Positions 26,101-35,523 of a stretch of DNA of 64,000 nucleotides are shown in pieces. This DNA comes from Ciona savignyi. Lineage: Eukaryota; Chordata; Ascidiacea; Phlebobranchia; Cionidae. Location of the stretch: positions 153,725 through 217,724 of the forward strand of contig CH003221.1 of the NCBI GenBank assembly GCA_000149265.1. Reading direction: 5' to 3'. A program made the position numbers and the translations under genes. The notes under the pieces were generated by a model. That model searched no databases, had not been told where the DNA came from, and saw only the letters and a list, made by a program, of their open reading frames with translations. Numbering within the stretch: position 1 is the first letter of the stretch; every line of letters begins with the position of its first letter.

Positions 26101-26110
26101 TAAACTTCAT
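14140..26110 (-). CDS. PWP2: PWP2 / UTP1: periodic tryptophan protein 2, SSU processome WD40 subunit
   Basis: Twenty-one exons join in frame to 909 aa (human about 919): 26093-26110, 25588-25700, 25364-25458, 24959-25040, 24366-24527, 23777-23883, 22828-22942, 22011-22187, 21355-21498, 20940-21147, 20269-20417, 19903-20060, 19236-19376, 18623-18737, 18102-18217, 17316-17413, 16727-16889, 16236-16360, 15812-15902, 15140-15365 and 14140-14266. Hallmarks are the N-terminal FSNLVGTVYRKGN, LVWEWQSESYILKQQGH, DGTVRAFDLHRYRNFRTF and EEFLDKRKMTEFG, then a Utp12-type helical domain (about 760-880) and an acidic C-terminus. The first ~700 residues form WD40 propellers, with a charged insert at about 245-280. 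In the family it is a UTP-B subunit that binds the 5' external transcribed spacer of pre-rRNA in the nucleolus. The introns are short and several carry SINE copies. Confidence 0.95.
14328..14735. repeat. Two tandem copies of a ~245-bp unit in the last PWP2 intron
   Basis: CCATTGTTATGTACGGTTTG occurs at about 14331 and again at about 14575, followed in both copies by CAACT..CTAATTT and then GCGTGCGCGTC (about 14443 and 14665). The second half is more diverged. Confidence 0.6.
14755..14886 (-). repeat. SINE fragments, rearranged
   Basis: Two family blocks are seen on the minus strand: GGGTTCAGGTAAAGTGCCTT near 14765 and GATCACCTCGCG near 14860. The middle of the element is missing. Confidence 0.45.
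15405..15540 (-). repeat. SINE copy, partial, in PWP2 intron
   Basis: The 3' end of the family (CCCTGTGAATGGGAAAACC, GTTAACACACAGGCAA) is followed by diverged sequence resembling the CCCACAGTTGAG region. Confidence 0.5.
16943..17010 (+). repeat. Short tandem array of GGTAAGTTATCTCA
   Basis: Four near-identical units of 14-17 bases, each containing GGTAAGTTATCT, lie on the plus strand in a PWP2 intron. Read on that strand every unit is a perfect 5' splice-site consensus; the gene is on the opposite strand. Confidence 0.7.
17869..18033 (+). repeat. Dispersed AT-rich repeat, copy 1 (inverted relative to copy 2 at 28.9 kb)
   Basis: It shares AGCGGCCACGTC, TTTTAGACGTGTTCTAACGA, TTTTGCCGTTTTTTACCG and a CATCG(T)GGAA-ATAAACTAAACTA end with the minus-strand copy at 28917-29090. 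A shorter related segment is near 56230-56300. Confidence 0.6.
19440..19610 (-). repeat. SINE copy in PWP2 intron
   Basis: The minus-strand blocks GTTAGATTACCTCGCGCTTA, CCAGAGCTATTGTATA and GCAGAACCCATCATTCTACT are present. The GTTAACACACAATCG end is near 19445. Confidence 0.6.
20640..20790 (-). repeat. SINE copy, internally deleted
   Basis: TTGTCAGATTACCTCGCGAT and GTTCAGGCAATGTCTGTTAA are recognisable on the minus strand; the middle third is diverged. Confidence 0.5.
21160..21345 (-). repeat. SINE copy in PWP2 intron
   Basis: The end block (CCGTGAATGAGAAACCAAGG), GTTAACACACAGGCAATCG and GATTACCTCGCGCCCATCG are intact. The internal segment up to the CCTGAAGCCAGC-like block is shortened. 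Confidence 0.6.
23309..23382 (+). pseudogene. tRNA-Arg-like pseudogene or tRNA-derived fragment
   Basis: It contains a perfect B-box GGTTCGAATCC (23361-23371), a GGATAAC D-arm-like block, an anticodon-arm-like hairpin GATTC/GAATC around a TGACTA loop region, and a 3' end CCTGGCAGGATTG close to metazoan tRNA-Arg. The T-stem has a mismatch, the anticodon loop is one base too long in the simplest fold, and the 5' end repeats CAGGATTG where it should complement it. A working tRNA is therefore unlikely. It lies in a PWP2 intron, antisense to the gene. Confidence 0.4.
23405..23640 (+). mobile_element. Near full-length tRNA-derived SINE (head visible)
   Basis: The head has an A-box-like TAGCTTGGGTGGC and a B-box-like GGTTGCAGGATCAAAACTG. 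AGTCAGTTGTGTCCTGGGGC and AACCCAGTGGATCAATAAG follow, and it ends with the GTGTGTTAACACACG...AACATGAATATCC block. This copy shows that the recurrent repeat of the window is tRNA-derived. The segment carrying GTAACCCGACG is shortened. Confidence 0.65.
23985..24125 (+). repeat. SINE copy, partial
   Basis: AACCCAGTGAATTAATTGG, ACACAACACACTATAATAGC and AAGGTGATCTGATG are recognisable. The 3' end is missing. Confidence 0.5.
25060..25305 (+). mobile_element. Full-length SINE in PWP2 intron
   Basis: The head begins with TAGCTTGGTGGGTTAGCTTG. CTGCTTGGGCAAGGCACTTA, GACCCAGCGAATTAATGGG, ATAGCTCCGGTAACCCGACA, GGTGATCTGACGATTGCCCG and GGGATAAACATGAATATC follow. It is one of the best preserved copies in the window. 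Confidence 0.7.
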
Positions 26111-26656
26111 TTTGTAAGTAAAAATAATCCTCAGCAAAATCCAGGTTCCTTTAGAATTGCATATTAACAGTTGATCTCTATGAATCCTACATTCTAATGA
26201 ACCTAGAGTGAAATTGCTTTACAACATAGTTTATAGGTAAAAGAAAAAATGAAGCACAAATAAACCATCACAAAGTAGTATTATTAAATTCTAATGAATT
26301 GAAGTGCAGCTCAGACCTAATAATTCTTGGTCATAAACTACATCTTAACCACACACAACCATATAAGATCCGAATAGTTGGTTTATTATATACTAGTTGT
26401 TGGAATGACATCATCAAAATCATAGTACCAGTACTTAAACAAGTTGACTTTTCGGTAAATAGATAAAGTAATTTGATCAGACCAAAGACTGTACGAACTG
26501 TAACTTTTTATGTTTTGGAAAAATGAGGTTTTTAAAAAAGCAATAATTTCTCGACTGCCTTTGTGGCATTGAGCATTATAAAGCTTTTTCAGTTCCCCTT
26601 GGACTAATAAACCAATAATTAAACATAACCATCCACAGCAACGACTAATACACAGT

Positions 26657-27286
26657 TCAGGATTGCAAGGACGCAAGAAAGTCATGCAGTTTGGCTGGCG
26701 ATGGTGATGTTTGTTCCTTCATCAGATGCAGCAGCTGAGATGATGATCTTTTACGCTTTGCTTTAGATTTGTTCAGTGATGATTGATGTATCGTGGGTGA
26801 TTGACACATTAATGATTGAGAACTCGATGGCAAAGCAATTTGTTTCACACCTGATCGCATTTGATCACTTTTCACCCCGGTCAATTGTTCCCGGGTTCGT
26901 GTTGGAAAGTTGGTCCTCGTGCCGCACACACTGCACGCGATGGATGCAGTTGATGACGAACACATGAACCGACGTAATCGTCTCTCATCTTGCTTCGATA
27001 TCCCGTTCTTATTCCGTCGTTTCCGTTTCATCGATTTCGTGACGTTCCTTGTCAATCGAAGCTTGGGTTTCAGCTTGAAGCTGTGATTATCTGGTAAGTA
27101 TAACGAGCTGCAATGCTGACAAACATGGCTGCTTACTTCAGTGATGTTCAACTCACAATAAGCCGCGCTTTCCATGAACGAATTGATCAATGAACCAGCA
27201 GCAGCGTTGGAGATGGTTGAAAGTAAGTTTCCAGCTTTCCACCGATATTCCAACGTTTTCATTCGAACATTGTCGTTGTCAGTCAT
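26657..27286 (-). CDS. C18orf21 / UPF0711 family zinc-ribbon protein (probable RNase MRP-associated)
   Basis: A single-exon frame of 209 aa (human C18orf21 about 220). The start is the first ATG; the frame is open upstream without another ATG. A CxxC pair at C56/C59 (CQHC) and a second at C118/C121 (CSVC) would form a zinc ribbon of the Rpr2/Rpp21 type. Between them lie a KLKPKLRLT block and a very basic segment. The tail is Ser/Lys-rich and ends KLHDFLASLQS, like the end of the human protein. From memory, recent work places C18orf21 in the human RNase MRP complex; the role here is inferred by family resemblance. The gene is on the same strand as PWP2, and its stop is about 546 bases before the PWP2 ATG. 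Confidence 0.8.
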   Translation of the reverse strand: MTDNDNVRMKTLEYRWKAGNLLSTISNAAAGSLINSFMESAAYCELNITEVSSHVCQHCSSLYLPDNHSFKLKPKLRLTRNVTKSMKRKRRNKNGISKQDERRLRRFMCSSSTASIACSVCGTRTNFPTRTREQLTGVKSDQMRSGVKQIALPSSSQSLMCQSPTIHQSSLNKSKAKRKRSSSQLLHLMKEQTSPSPAKLHDFLASLQS

Positions 27287-29836
27287 TTTACTCAAATTAC
27301 AAATGCTAACACAATTCACAAATTGACCAATGAATGACCATTAAACACAGTACACCATTTTATCTACTCTGACCACTACACATACTTCCTTCCAATGATT
27401 AACACGAGGTTGTAATTACCTTTTACGCGAGGGAAATTCCCCAATACAAAAAGAGGACCCGCTTGTATTTAAATAAATAAATTGACTTTGTCGATTCTTT
27501 ATTGCATTTAAGATTAACAGTGATTATTACTAATAACAAAAGAAAAAAACTAGAGCGTGTTAAACACCTGTTAAATAACACCCGTTCAAAGTCTTTTTGC
27601 TTGTATGTTATGTTTCTTCATTGTCGGGTTTTCCGGTTATGTGATCACATGTCACATTGGTATATCTACAGACTGTATAAAGATTGTTTCCAAAAGTAGA
27701 AACTAAATGGTTTTCGAGATACCGATTTAAAGTTATTTTTATCCAAGAACTCTCTTAAATTACATTAACAAATACATAAATCTGCCAAACATTTGAAGGG
27801 AGAGCCAATAACATTTAAAAGATAAGTGGGAAAACCAAGGGGAATAGGCCTAACACACCGGCTATCGTCAGATCAACTCGCGCTCTAATCCGTTGGGTTC
27901 ATGCAATATGCCATACCCGCCATTAACCATTTTTTCTGGAAATACCACAAAAACTCAACGCATTCAAACTAGAGAAGTATAAACAAACAGATGCGTAGAA
28001 CTGTTTAGAGGTGTTAGCTAATATGTTTCAAAACTGGAAAATTTACTTTGCATGTTAAAGAAAGCAAATAAAAGTGCACCCTTAAATAAAACTGAAAATA
28101 CATGTTGTATTGAAATATCCAGGTTTGCCCCCAAAAGCCAACACAATGTAAAGTTCGATTTAGAACAATAATGAAATCAATTTTAATAGTTGGTAATAAT
28201 CGTGTAATAAATTTGTAGTTGTTCGGATTTCTAAAATAAATTCTAGATATCTATATCAAATACGCAATTGATCATTTTACGTCCAATGTAAAAGAGCGAT
28301 GAGGGAACCCGATCGTTTTACAGAAAAAAAGCGAATTTTCAACATGGGTTTTAAAAATTGGGTTGGTTCATGCTTGGTTTTACTCAATAACTTGGATTTG
28401 TTTTAATTGTTTGTTTTTATTCCGAAGCAATTTTATATTTAGTAAACCTGAATTTGAAGTTTTGATAGGTTACCCGGAAATCCTTCCTCCATGCAAACAC
28501 ATATAACGTAAATACGTAATTTTATATCTCGGGTATATTCCAGAACAAATTGCGTTATTTTACATTTAAGAAAAGATTATTTTTATACAGAACGACTTTG
28601 CCGCCTCACCACACAGGCAAAAACATCATCTTTCTTATTTATGCCCCAACATTATCTTATTGATATATTGGCTTATTGGAATATAGGTTGTGGTAGGCAT
28701 ATCCATGTATACCTAGTACAATTTATTAGAAGTACATCGATTGTAGTAGATCTATATTTTTGTTATGCTTCAGGTATGACGTATCAACCTTAGTTCCACC
28801 TGTATACACACAATCACGTCCGGAATTATTGCAAAGCGTCAACAATTAAAATCTGCCCGTATGTTTTCATTTTATTCTGGCAACAATTAAGGCCTAAATC
28901 ATAAAAATTTGTTTAGTTTTAGTAGTTTAGTTTATTTTTTGCTTCCACGATGAAAACACGAAGCGGGACTATCGGTAAAAATTTGGAAAACGGTAAAAAA
29001 CGGCAAAACGACAGTCGTTAGAACACGTCTAAAAAAAAGAAATAAACTATTAAAATTCTGTATAATTTGACGTGGCCGCTAAACCCAATTAAAAAAAATA
29101 AAAAAAATATTAAAAATAATTAATTAATTGTTTATAAAATAAAAATTGCACTAAGCCTCGAAGAAAAGTGTGCGGTAAAGCGACCCGTGCAATGGGGGAG
29201 TCATCTTTAGGAGAAGGGGTGGCCCGGAAAGTGTGGGCCGCAGTGGAAAAAGAAAAACCCCAAAACATGAAATTCCACTGAAAAGTTTCAAGTGCAACAC
29301 TTACCAAGGCATTTAAAAGTATATTAATTAAAAATAAAATATATAAATAAATAATTAAAATAAATTAGAAAAAACATTATTGTGCAAAACAATATTGCAC
29401 TTTATAAATAACTTAAATTATTTAGAAAAACATATTTTGTGCAAAACAATATTGCACTTTAAGTATGCATAACAATTATGCATAGTACAAACAATAAGTA
29501 GGCAAAGACTGCCTAACTGACAAAACTAATATTAAATAAAAATGAAAAATGAATAAACTATGCAGCAAGTTCCGGAAAAATAAATTCTTGAGATAATGAC
29601 TTATAGTGACGCCACAAGATGTTGGTAATATGATTGATTTTCAGTTGTATTTTGATAATGTTATTCTGAAAACGATATTAAATTTCATAACGGCACAAAT
29701 AGATATGTTATGCTCCGTTAACGTCCGCAATCATTTTATCAATATATCAATAGACATAATCTAAACTTCACTAGAAACTTTAATAACAATTGCAACAACT
29801 AAGGGTTTTTTAAATGTTGCGTTATGATTTCATCTA
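27287..29836. other. Intergenic stretch between the C18orf21-like gene and DOMON gene A
   Basis: It holds a SINE remnant (27825-27920, minus), the inverted AT-rich repeat at 28917-29090, and from about 28.4 kb the left part of the segmental duplication. TGCACTTTA-rich short repeats occur at 29390-29470. No coding frame is supported. Confidence 0.6.
28917..29090 (-). repeat. Dispersed AT-rich repeat, copy 2
   Basis: On the minus strand it matches 17869-18033, sharing the ACGTGGCCGCTAA, AGACGTGTTCTAACGAC and GCCGTTTTTTACCG blocks. Confidence 0.6.
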
Positions 29837-31844
29837 TCAAAACGTGGTGGCGCAGGCGAGCAGCAGAAGGGTAACCAGTAACGAGACGGGGACAAAATGG
29901 ATTCCATGAGCAGATCCTACAAAAATATCATTTGTTTGGTGAGATAATATATGGTGAATTCCTCTTTCACGCGCAAGGTCAACGACAGTTATCGTTGGTT
30001 TTGCGCAAAAACTAGTCAAAATAATTAACGAATTAATTTAGTATATGTCCTTAATTATTATATTATTTTGTTATTCCATGAATACAAATAAGTATAATCA
30101 TATCATGAATTTAGTACCTTTGGGTTTAAGAAGGTTAAAAGCGCCATGAGTGTGCTTACTAACAGAGTGATGCATAATAGCTCCATCGACGTTCACTTTA
30201 CCCTCGGCAAAGAGAATATTAAAATTTTGGTTCTCTAAATCCCAAGTGACGTCATATCCTGACACGTTTTTCGTGACGCTGAATGGTCTAACAAATGAAC
30301 ACTTCATAATGCCGTTTTTGACCGATGATAGGAGATATTTTGTTTTCGTCTGAGGATGATGAAAGCGTTCATTCCACATTGTATATAACTCACATATAAC
30401 ACCAGCCATATTAACGTTGCTACCTATATCTTTATAGTACACGACACAGGAAAAGATTGAATCGTTAGTCGCTGACTCTCGTAAAGGTAAGAAATAAATT
30501 ATTACATGCACTGTTGACTACAAGTATCTTGACTTTGAAGCAGCGACATTAAAATGTTGTGTGGGGCCTTCTCACTCGCCTTGTGTGTAAGTATATTTAG
30601 TATATAACACACATGTGGGGGACAGACGAATTACATTTACGATGGTGGGTGGGGATTCCCCTGTCAAGTAAGCTGAGCTGAACACAATGGTTGATCCGCC
30701 AGATGTCGTAGCAGAGCAAATGTAGCAATCGTCGGACGAGCCCTGGTAAAAGAGTTGAATACCAATACATTTTCATCTGGCACAAAGCCACGCTTAAACA
30801 TGTAAACCCAGTTGAATACTTATAATACGTCATCTCATGTTATCTAAGCTTATGTAGTTAGTTGTGTACGATAGGGACATTGCGACAATTTTTGTTTAAT
30901 CCAATAAACAATTGTACTTAAATCGAACATATCACCATCTGGGCAGGCGGTTTGACGCAGGTGGGATAATGTATAAGGTCAGATCATTGTTTCGGTGAAT
31001 AATCTTCTAGACTTACCATTCCTTGATTGGTGGAAATAGCGAGAGCCAAGTATCCTTGTGCAGCCCCGGTCATCGTGAACCTGACCGTTCGGTCGCTGAC
31101 CACCCAGCTTACCGTCCTGCAAGTGGGCGAGCAGCTAGCTGTCGTGTTCCACAACCAACCGTTGACCGCAATGCTCTTGATGCTGTCATAGGAGTTATGC
31201 TGCAGTAAAGAAAATTGCTTTAGGTTTTAGTTATCCCCCCCTTCACCCCCCCTATATTTAAAATGGCAAACGAATCAAACACATCATGGGGACAGGAAAA
31301 GATGACAAACCGAACAGTCGCGAAAACAAGTAATTTAAAAAAAGTTTGGAGTGTGTGAGATATGATATTTATGTTTATCCACGTGAATGAGAAAACGCAA
31401 GGGGAGTTATCACACGGACAATCATCAGATCACCTCGCGCCCGCTGCGTTGTAAGATTACTTTAGTTCAAATTTTAGTTGCACCTGTTTGCCTTGATCCA
31501 GAACACAACTGACAAGTCACTGATTCGAGCATTCAACAGCTTCAGACTTAAAAATAGTGTAATCGTTTACGCTGTGGGCACAATCGCAATGTGAATTATG
31601 TGACTTGCCATGCGAATATATAGACTTGGGTGTTTCTAATATAAAGGTCACTAGATTATCCCACGAAATCAGAACTAAAACACCCAGTTTGATTAAGTGA
31701 TAATTAGCCTGGAATATCTGCCGTCGAAAAAGTGAAATGTTAAGCTTTTATCACGAAATATAATAAGCAAATGTTACTTACTGGTGGATACTTCTTCACA
31801 CAGCAGTAACTAATCCACGACAGCAAAACAAAGGGTATTTTAAT
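29837..31844 (-). CDS. DOMON-domain protein A (paralogue of the 42.4-kb gene), start codon missing
   Basis: Exons aligned to copy B are 31782-31844, 31017-31199, 30635-30742, 30118-30349 and 29837-29916, with all splice sites and phases conserved and no internal stop. The hydrophobic leader is kept, but the codon that is ATG in copy B is ATT here (31842-31844). No in-frame ATG follows in exon 1, and I found none nearby upstream. The product would be about 221 residues: leader, DOMON fold, and a GPI-type tail (hydrophobic VPVSLLVTLLLLACATTF end). The Met at the end of exon 2 (STNQGM) and a His in exon 4 (MHHSV) could be the heme-b ligands of DOMON cytochromes. It may start from an unseen upstream exon or a non-AUG codon, or be a recent pseudogene. 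Confidence 0.65.
31370..31560 (-). repeat. SINE copy in intron 1 of DOMON gene A
   Basis: The minus-strand blocks GTGAATGAGAAAACGCAAGG, GACAATCATCAGATCACCTC and the AGTTGCACCTG-like region are present. Copy B keeps only a short trace here, so this insertion probably postdates the duplication. Confidence 0.5.
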
Positions 31845-32110
31845 ATTGACTATAACTTGATGCAACGTAAGGTTAACTATACAATGACCTGTAAGATATA
31901 ATTAGTGAAATTAATTTAAATCACATTAGCGACGGTAAATCGGGCGGGTCTTCAACTTTGCCGCCAATCGTTAAGAAAATTAAAGATATTTAGCCTGAGA
32001 GTGAGTCATGTATGTCGGTTTAAACCGCGAAAAGTATGTTTTGTTGCGACAATTTGGTCCTAGAAAAGCAAATATGCAAATGTATTATATTCCGGACGTG
32101 ACGTGGCCAC

Positions 32111-33597
32111 AAATTAAGATCGCATTGATTGAAGGTTTACTCTCTGTGAAAAGGCAAATAAATATTCAATATGCCCACATCTCAGGTTGCCAAATTTTGC
32201 AGTGGGTTGTGCATAAGTATTTATGTAACTACCTAGCCTTGCTGACGTAAGCTTAAGGCGGTCCAAGGTTCTTTTAAACTAATTTTCCTCCGAGTTTAGT
32301 TTTAAGTCCATATTACATATAAAAGAGATCACGTGATAAACATTGTTGTACATAAGTTAAAACTATATCGTGTTCGTTAATTTTTAGTTTAACAGTGTTG
32401 TTTTTGACTAGGTAATATGCATTTTCTTTTAAAAGAAAACGTGCATGGTTGGGGCCTCTTGATATACAGATCGATATATCTATATTTATTTAAAAAAAAA
32501 ACTCATAGTAATGAATCAAAACCAGTGCAATAATGAGCCGGATAATGTACATTTACATACACGTTAAATGAGATAAAAACATTATTTAAATGCGATAAAC
32601 TGTTTGTTACAACCAAACTTACAAATTTGTCCCCATTTAAAAATTATTATTTTCTGTTCCGCTTCAGCGATTTGCAAGCACATTGAATTGTAAATTCTAG
32701 ATTTTTCTCGACCAATAAGACTGCTGTTTTTGCATAATTTCTGATTGATTAGAACAATTATTTTCATTACCTTTGAACAGCTTTAGGCCAGGCATTTGAT
32801 CAGTTTTTTAAGTTTTTCTGTGTTGAGCTATAATTTTAGAAAATCTCGCCACTTTGCCACCTCGTTTCCAACTCATTTTACATTTTCAACTCGTTTCATC
32901 GCTACAATTTGTTACCCGATATAGACCAACGATTTGAGTCGCCTAATAAAAGTAGGATAGAGAGGTTACGAGCATTTTTAAGTCACTGATAACACACAGA
33001 GAAAACTTAGTACCAAAGCAAGCCAGACGTGTGTATTACACTGTTGGTTAAGCAATATAACTTTTGTCGTTTCGAAATATCCGATTACCAACCTATTCAT
33101 TACACTCAAATAAACTCACGCAACTCTGTTTCTGATCAAACCGGCGCCAATCATCTGGTACATTTCCTATATTAGAAAACTCTCTTGTTATTGGGATTTT
33201 GTTGGTAATGGCGTACGTGGCATGTCTGATTTATTTGTGGGCACTATATCGACATGTATTTTGTAGCTTGAAGCACAGGATAATTAACGCACAAGTTAGA
33301 CGGCTTCAACAAGACGTTTTCACAGCAAATAAATTCCCTATATCTTGCCCAACAAACAAAATTTTAGAAATATTGTTTTTTTTAGCATGGTCGCCCAAAA
33401 TCTGTGAAACAACTTGGCTTAGCCTCTCGTTTCGTGAGTACAGGTCGTATGTATCGCTTCTTTTGGTAGAATTGTGTTTTGCTTCATTACATAAGTTAAT
33501 TATCAGCCTGTTCTTAGTTTTATACCAGTCTACTGCACCTACATGATTTATTACAAATCCAATTCAGTACCACCGGTGATCCAACGAACTAAAAACC
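32111..33597. other. Intergenic stretch, AT-rich
   Basis: I see no supported gene. The open frame at 33199-33546 lacks a good start, splice context or family match. Confidence 0.5.
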
Positions 33598-33774
33598 ATA
33601 TATAGATCTGTGAACACCACCCGCATAAATAGATATACGACCACTACCCCCATATATACATCTAAGACCACTAATCTCATATATTTATATATGACCACCA
33701 CCCCCTATATGGATCTACAATCACTACCCCAATATATTAATCTACGACCACCACCCTCATATATAGATCTACGG
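33598..33774. repeat. Minisatellite block 1 (unit about 26-28 bp)
   Basis: Degenerate units of the form ATATAGATCTACGACCACTA followed by CCCCCAT are repeated. The same unit reappears at 34903-35201 and 40087-40260, so one array has been split by insertions. Confidence 0.85.
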
Positions 33775-33778
33775 CCAC

Positions 33779-34898
33779 TGTAATGGATTAGTTGATGTAA
33801 TGCTTTGGGGTTATTGTTGTTTTGGTTTTGTTTGTTATATTTTTTGTAAGGTTTCCACTTTATGTGTCACCAGGGCCGGTTTTAGGCCGATTTGACCGAT
33901 TAGATCAAATTGGGCCCCGCACCTTGAAGGGGCCCCGCGCTAGCGGGGGTCTTTTTGTATTACGAAGTTTAAAATACTACTAAAGCGTAAAACAAAAAGT
34001 GAAATAATATTCTTTCTCATAATATCAATTTGTTATGCATCGTAACTGAGTCAAATTTATATTTCTGTGTCTGCCTGTTACGTCATAATGCTTTCTATAG
34101 AATGCGAGATTGCTAAAGCCATTGACTTTGAAGTTATTTTAATTGACTTTGCTAATAAAAAGGCAAGAAAAGTCTTTTTCTAAAAAACTAAAGGTTAATT
34201 GCCTAATTTTCCTTTTTTGCTATTAAAAGTAAAACAATATATCGTAAATAAGCATCCACATTGCATTTAATTTGTTTTATAGCAAGTTTTAAATGTATAT
34301 TTTGGTAGTTTTGTATGTACTGGTATGTATTTTATGATATATAAACACCCATAATTTTTGCTATGAAAAGTAGGGGCCCCGCCATCACATTTCTAATTGG
34401 GCCCCGCGGTTCCTAGCACCGGGCCTATGTGTCACTTTGCACTTATCACTGTGTACGTAAGTTGCACCTCTTCAGGCGTTCTTGCCGTTTCCACCCGCAC
34501 ACACGGTTTATCAATTGTCGACACTAATTGTTTTTCGAGCTCTTACCGTTGTCCGGCCTAAACGATTGTGTCGGGGCAGTTCTCGTTGTGCATCCCAACG
34601 GTCGGATGGTATTTTGATTGATCGTGTCGTTTCGCGAGTAAGCTGTATATTTGAGTATTACGGTTGAGTGTTGTACGGTGTATTAAGTGATATCGTGGTC
34701 GTGTACCGCTATCGGGTACCAGTTGACGGTTGTCGCAGTTTTTATTATTATTTTAGCATTGTTAATCTTTTACGTTTTATTAAATCGCCCTATCGTATTG
34801 GCGTATTATTTATAGTAGACTAAGGCAGACAGGTCTCACGATTGGCCGTTAGAACAAAATTCTGGGACCACACTCTCTTAGGCGCAAAGGCCGTAACA
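33779..34898. mobile_element. Solo LTR (TG...CA), interrupted by a hAT-type MITE
   Basis: It begins TGTAATGGATTAG and ends GGCCGTAACA, the TG...CA ends of an LTR. It is flanked by a 4-bp duplication CCAC (33775-33778 and 34899-34902) and lies inside the minisatellite. Without the nested 557-bp MITE and its 8-bp duplication it would be about 555 bp. It contains no coding frame, and no partner LTR is in the window. Confidence 0.65.
33871..34427. mobile_element. hAT-type non-autonomous element (557 bp) nested in the solo LTR
   Basis: The ends CAGGGCCGGT and ACCGGGCCTA are imperfect inverted repeats, and sub-terminal GGGCCCCGC blocks face each other. A perfect 8-bp target duplication TGTGTCAC flanks it (33863-33870, 34428-34435). 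No transposase is encoded. Confidence 0.8.
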
Positions 34899-34902
34899 CC
34901 AC

Positions 34903-35201
34903 TACCTTCATATATAGATCTACGATCACTACCCCCATATAGATCTACGACCACTACACCATATAGTTTTACAACCACTACCCACATATATTGATCAACG
35001 ACCACCACCACCATATATAGATCTACCACCCCTATACCCACATATAGATTTACGACCACCACCCCCATATATAGACCTAGGACCACTACCACCATATAGA
35101 TCTGCGACACTACCCCCATATAGATCTACGGCCACGACCCTCATATATAGATCTACGACCACAACCCCCATATATATCTACGGCCACCACCCCCATATAT
35201 T
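34903..35201. repeat. Minisatellite block 2
   Basis: About eleven degenerate 26-28-bp units contain ATATAGATCTACGACCACCA, interrupted on the right by the Ty3/gypsy insertion. The long Val/Tyr-rich frame on the minus strand here is only the translated repeat. Confidence 0.85.
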
Positions 35202-35380
35202 TGTAGCAACGTAAAACGACTACTTCTTTACGCTCTCACGTATCTCTACCAAGTGTCTTTACCCTTCAATTTTGTGACCGGAATACACGTAACGATATGG
35301 TTCAGTGAGTACGAAATGACGTAATATAAATTAGGGGACGATCAAGAAATTTACAGGACCATATTAATAATATCGTTACA
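35202..35380 (-). repeat. 3' LTR of the Ty3/gypsy element
   Basis: 179 bp with TG...CA ends; it matches the other LTR except for one visible C/T difference in the CTTCAATTTTG region. Confidence 0.95.
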
Positions 35381-35523
35381 TTGCCCCTCCCTTCGAAAAA
35401 CATTTCCGACCTCGGAAATAATAACACAGATAACAACCACATGTCACATTATACACAGGAAACAATAAAGCGGGTTTAAGCGAATATGTACGTGGTGAAT
35501 ATAGGGGGGGAAACACACATCAA

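Larger units (their letters stand above)
28380..32110. repeat. Segmental duplication, left block (partner 41815-44660)
   Basis: Beyond the homologous exons of the DOMON genes, non-coding sequence also matches the right block in the same order. Examples are GAAGTTTTGATAGGTT near 28456 versus CACGTTTTGATAGGTT near 41877, TAAATCACATTAGCG near 31918 versus 44481, and AAATTAAGATCGCATT near 32112 versus 44651. Ends are approximate. Confidence 0.7.

Noticed and set aside
33199-33546. 115-codon hydrophobic frame on the plus strand
   Set aside because: No canonical start at its 5' end, AT-driven composition, and no recognisable membrane-protein family.
34820-35119. 99-codon Val/Tyr/Gly-rich frame on the minus strand
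   Set aside because: It is the translated minisatellite; the unit length lacks stops by chance.
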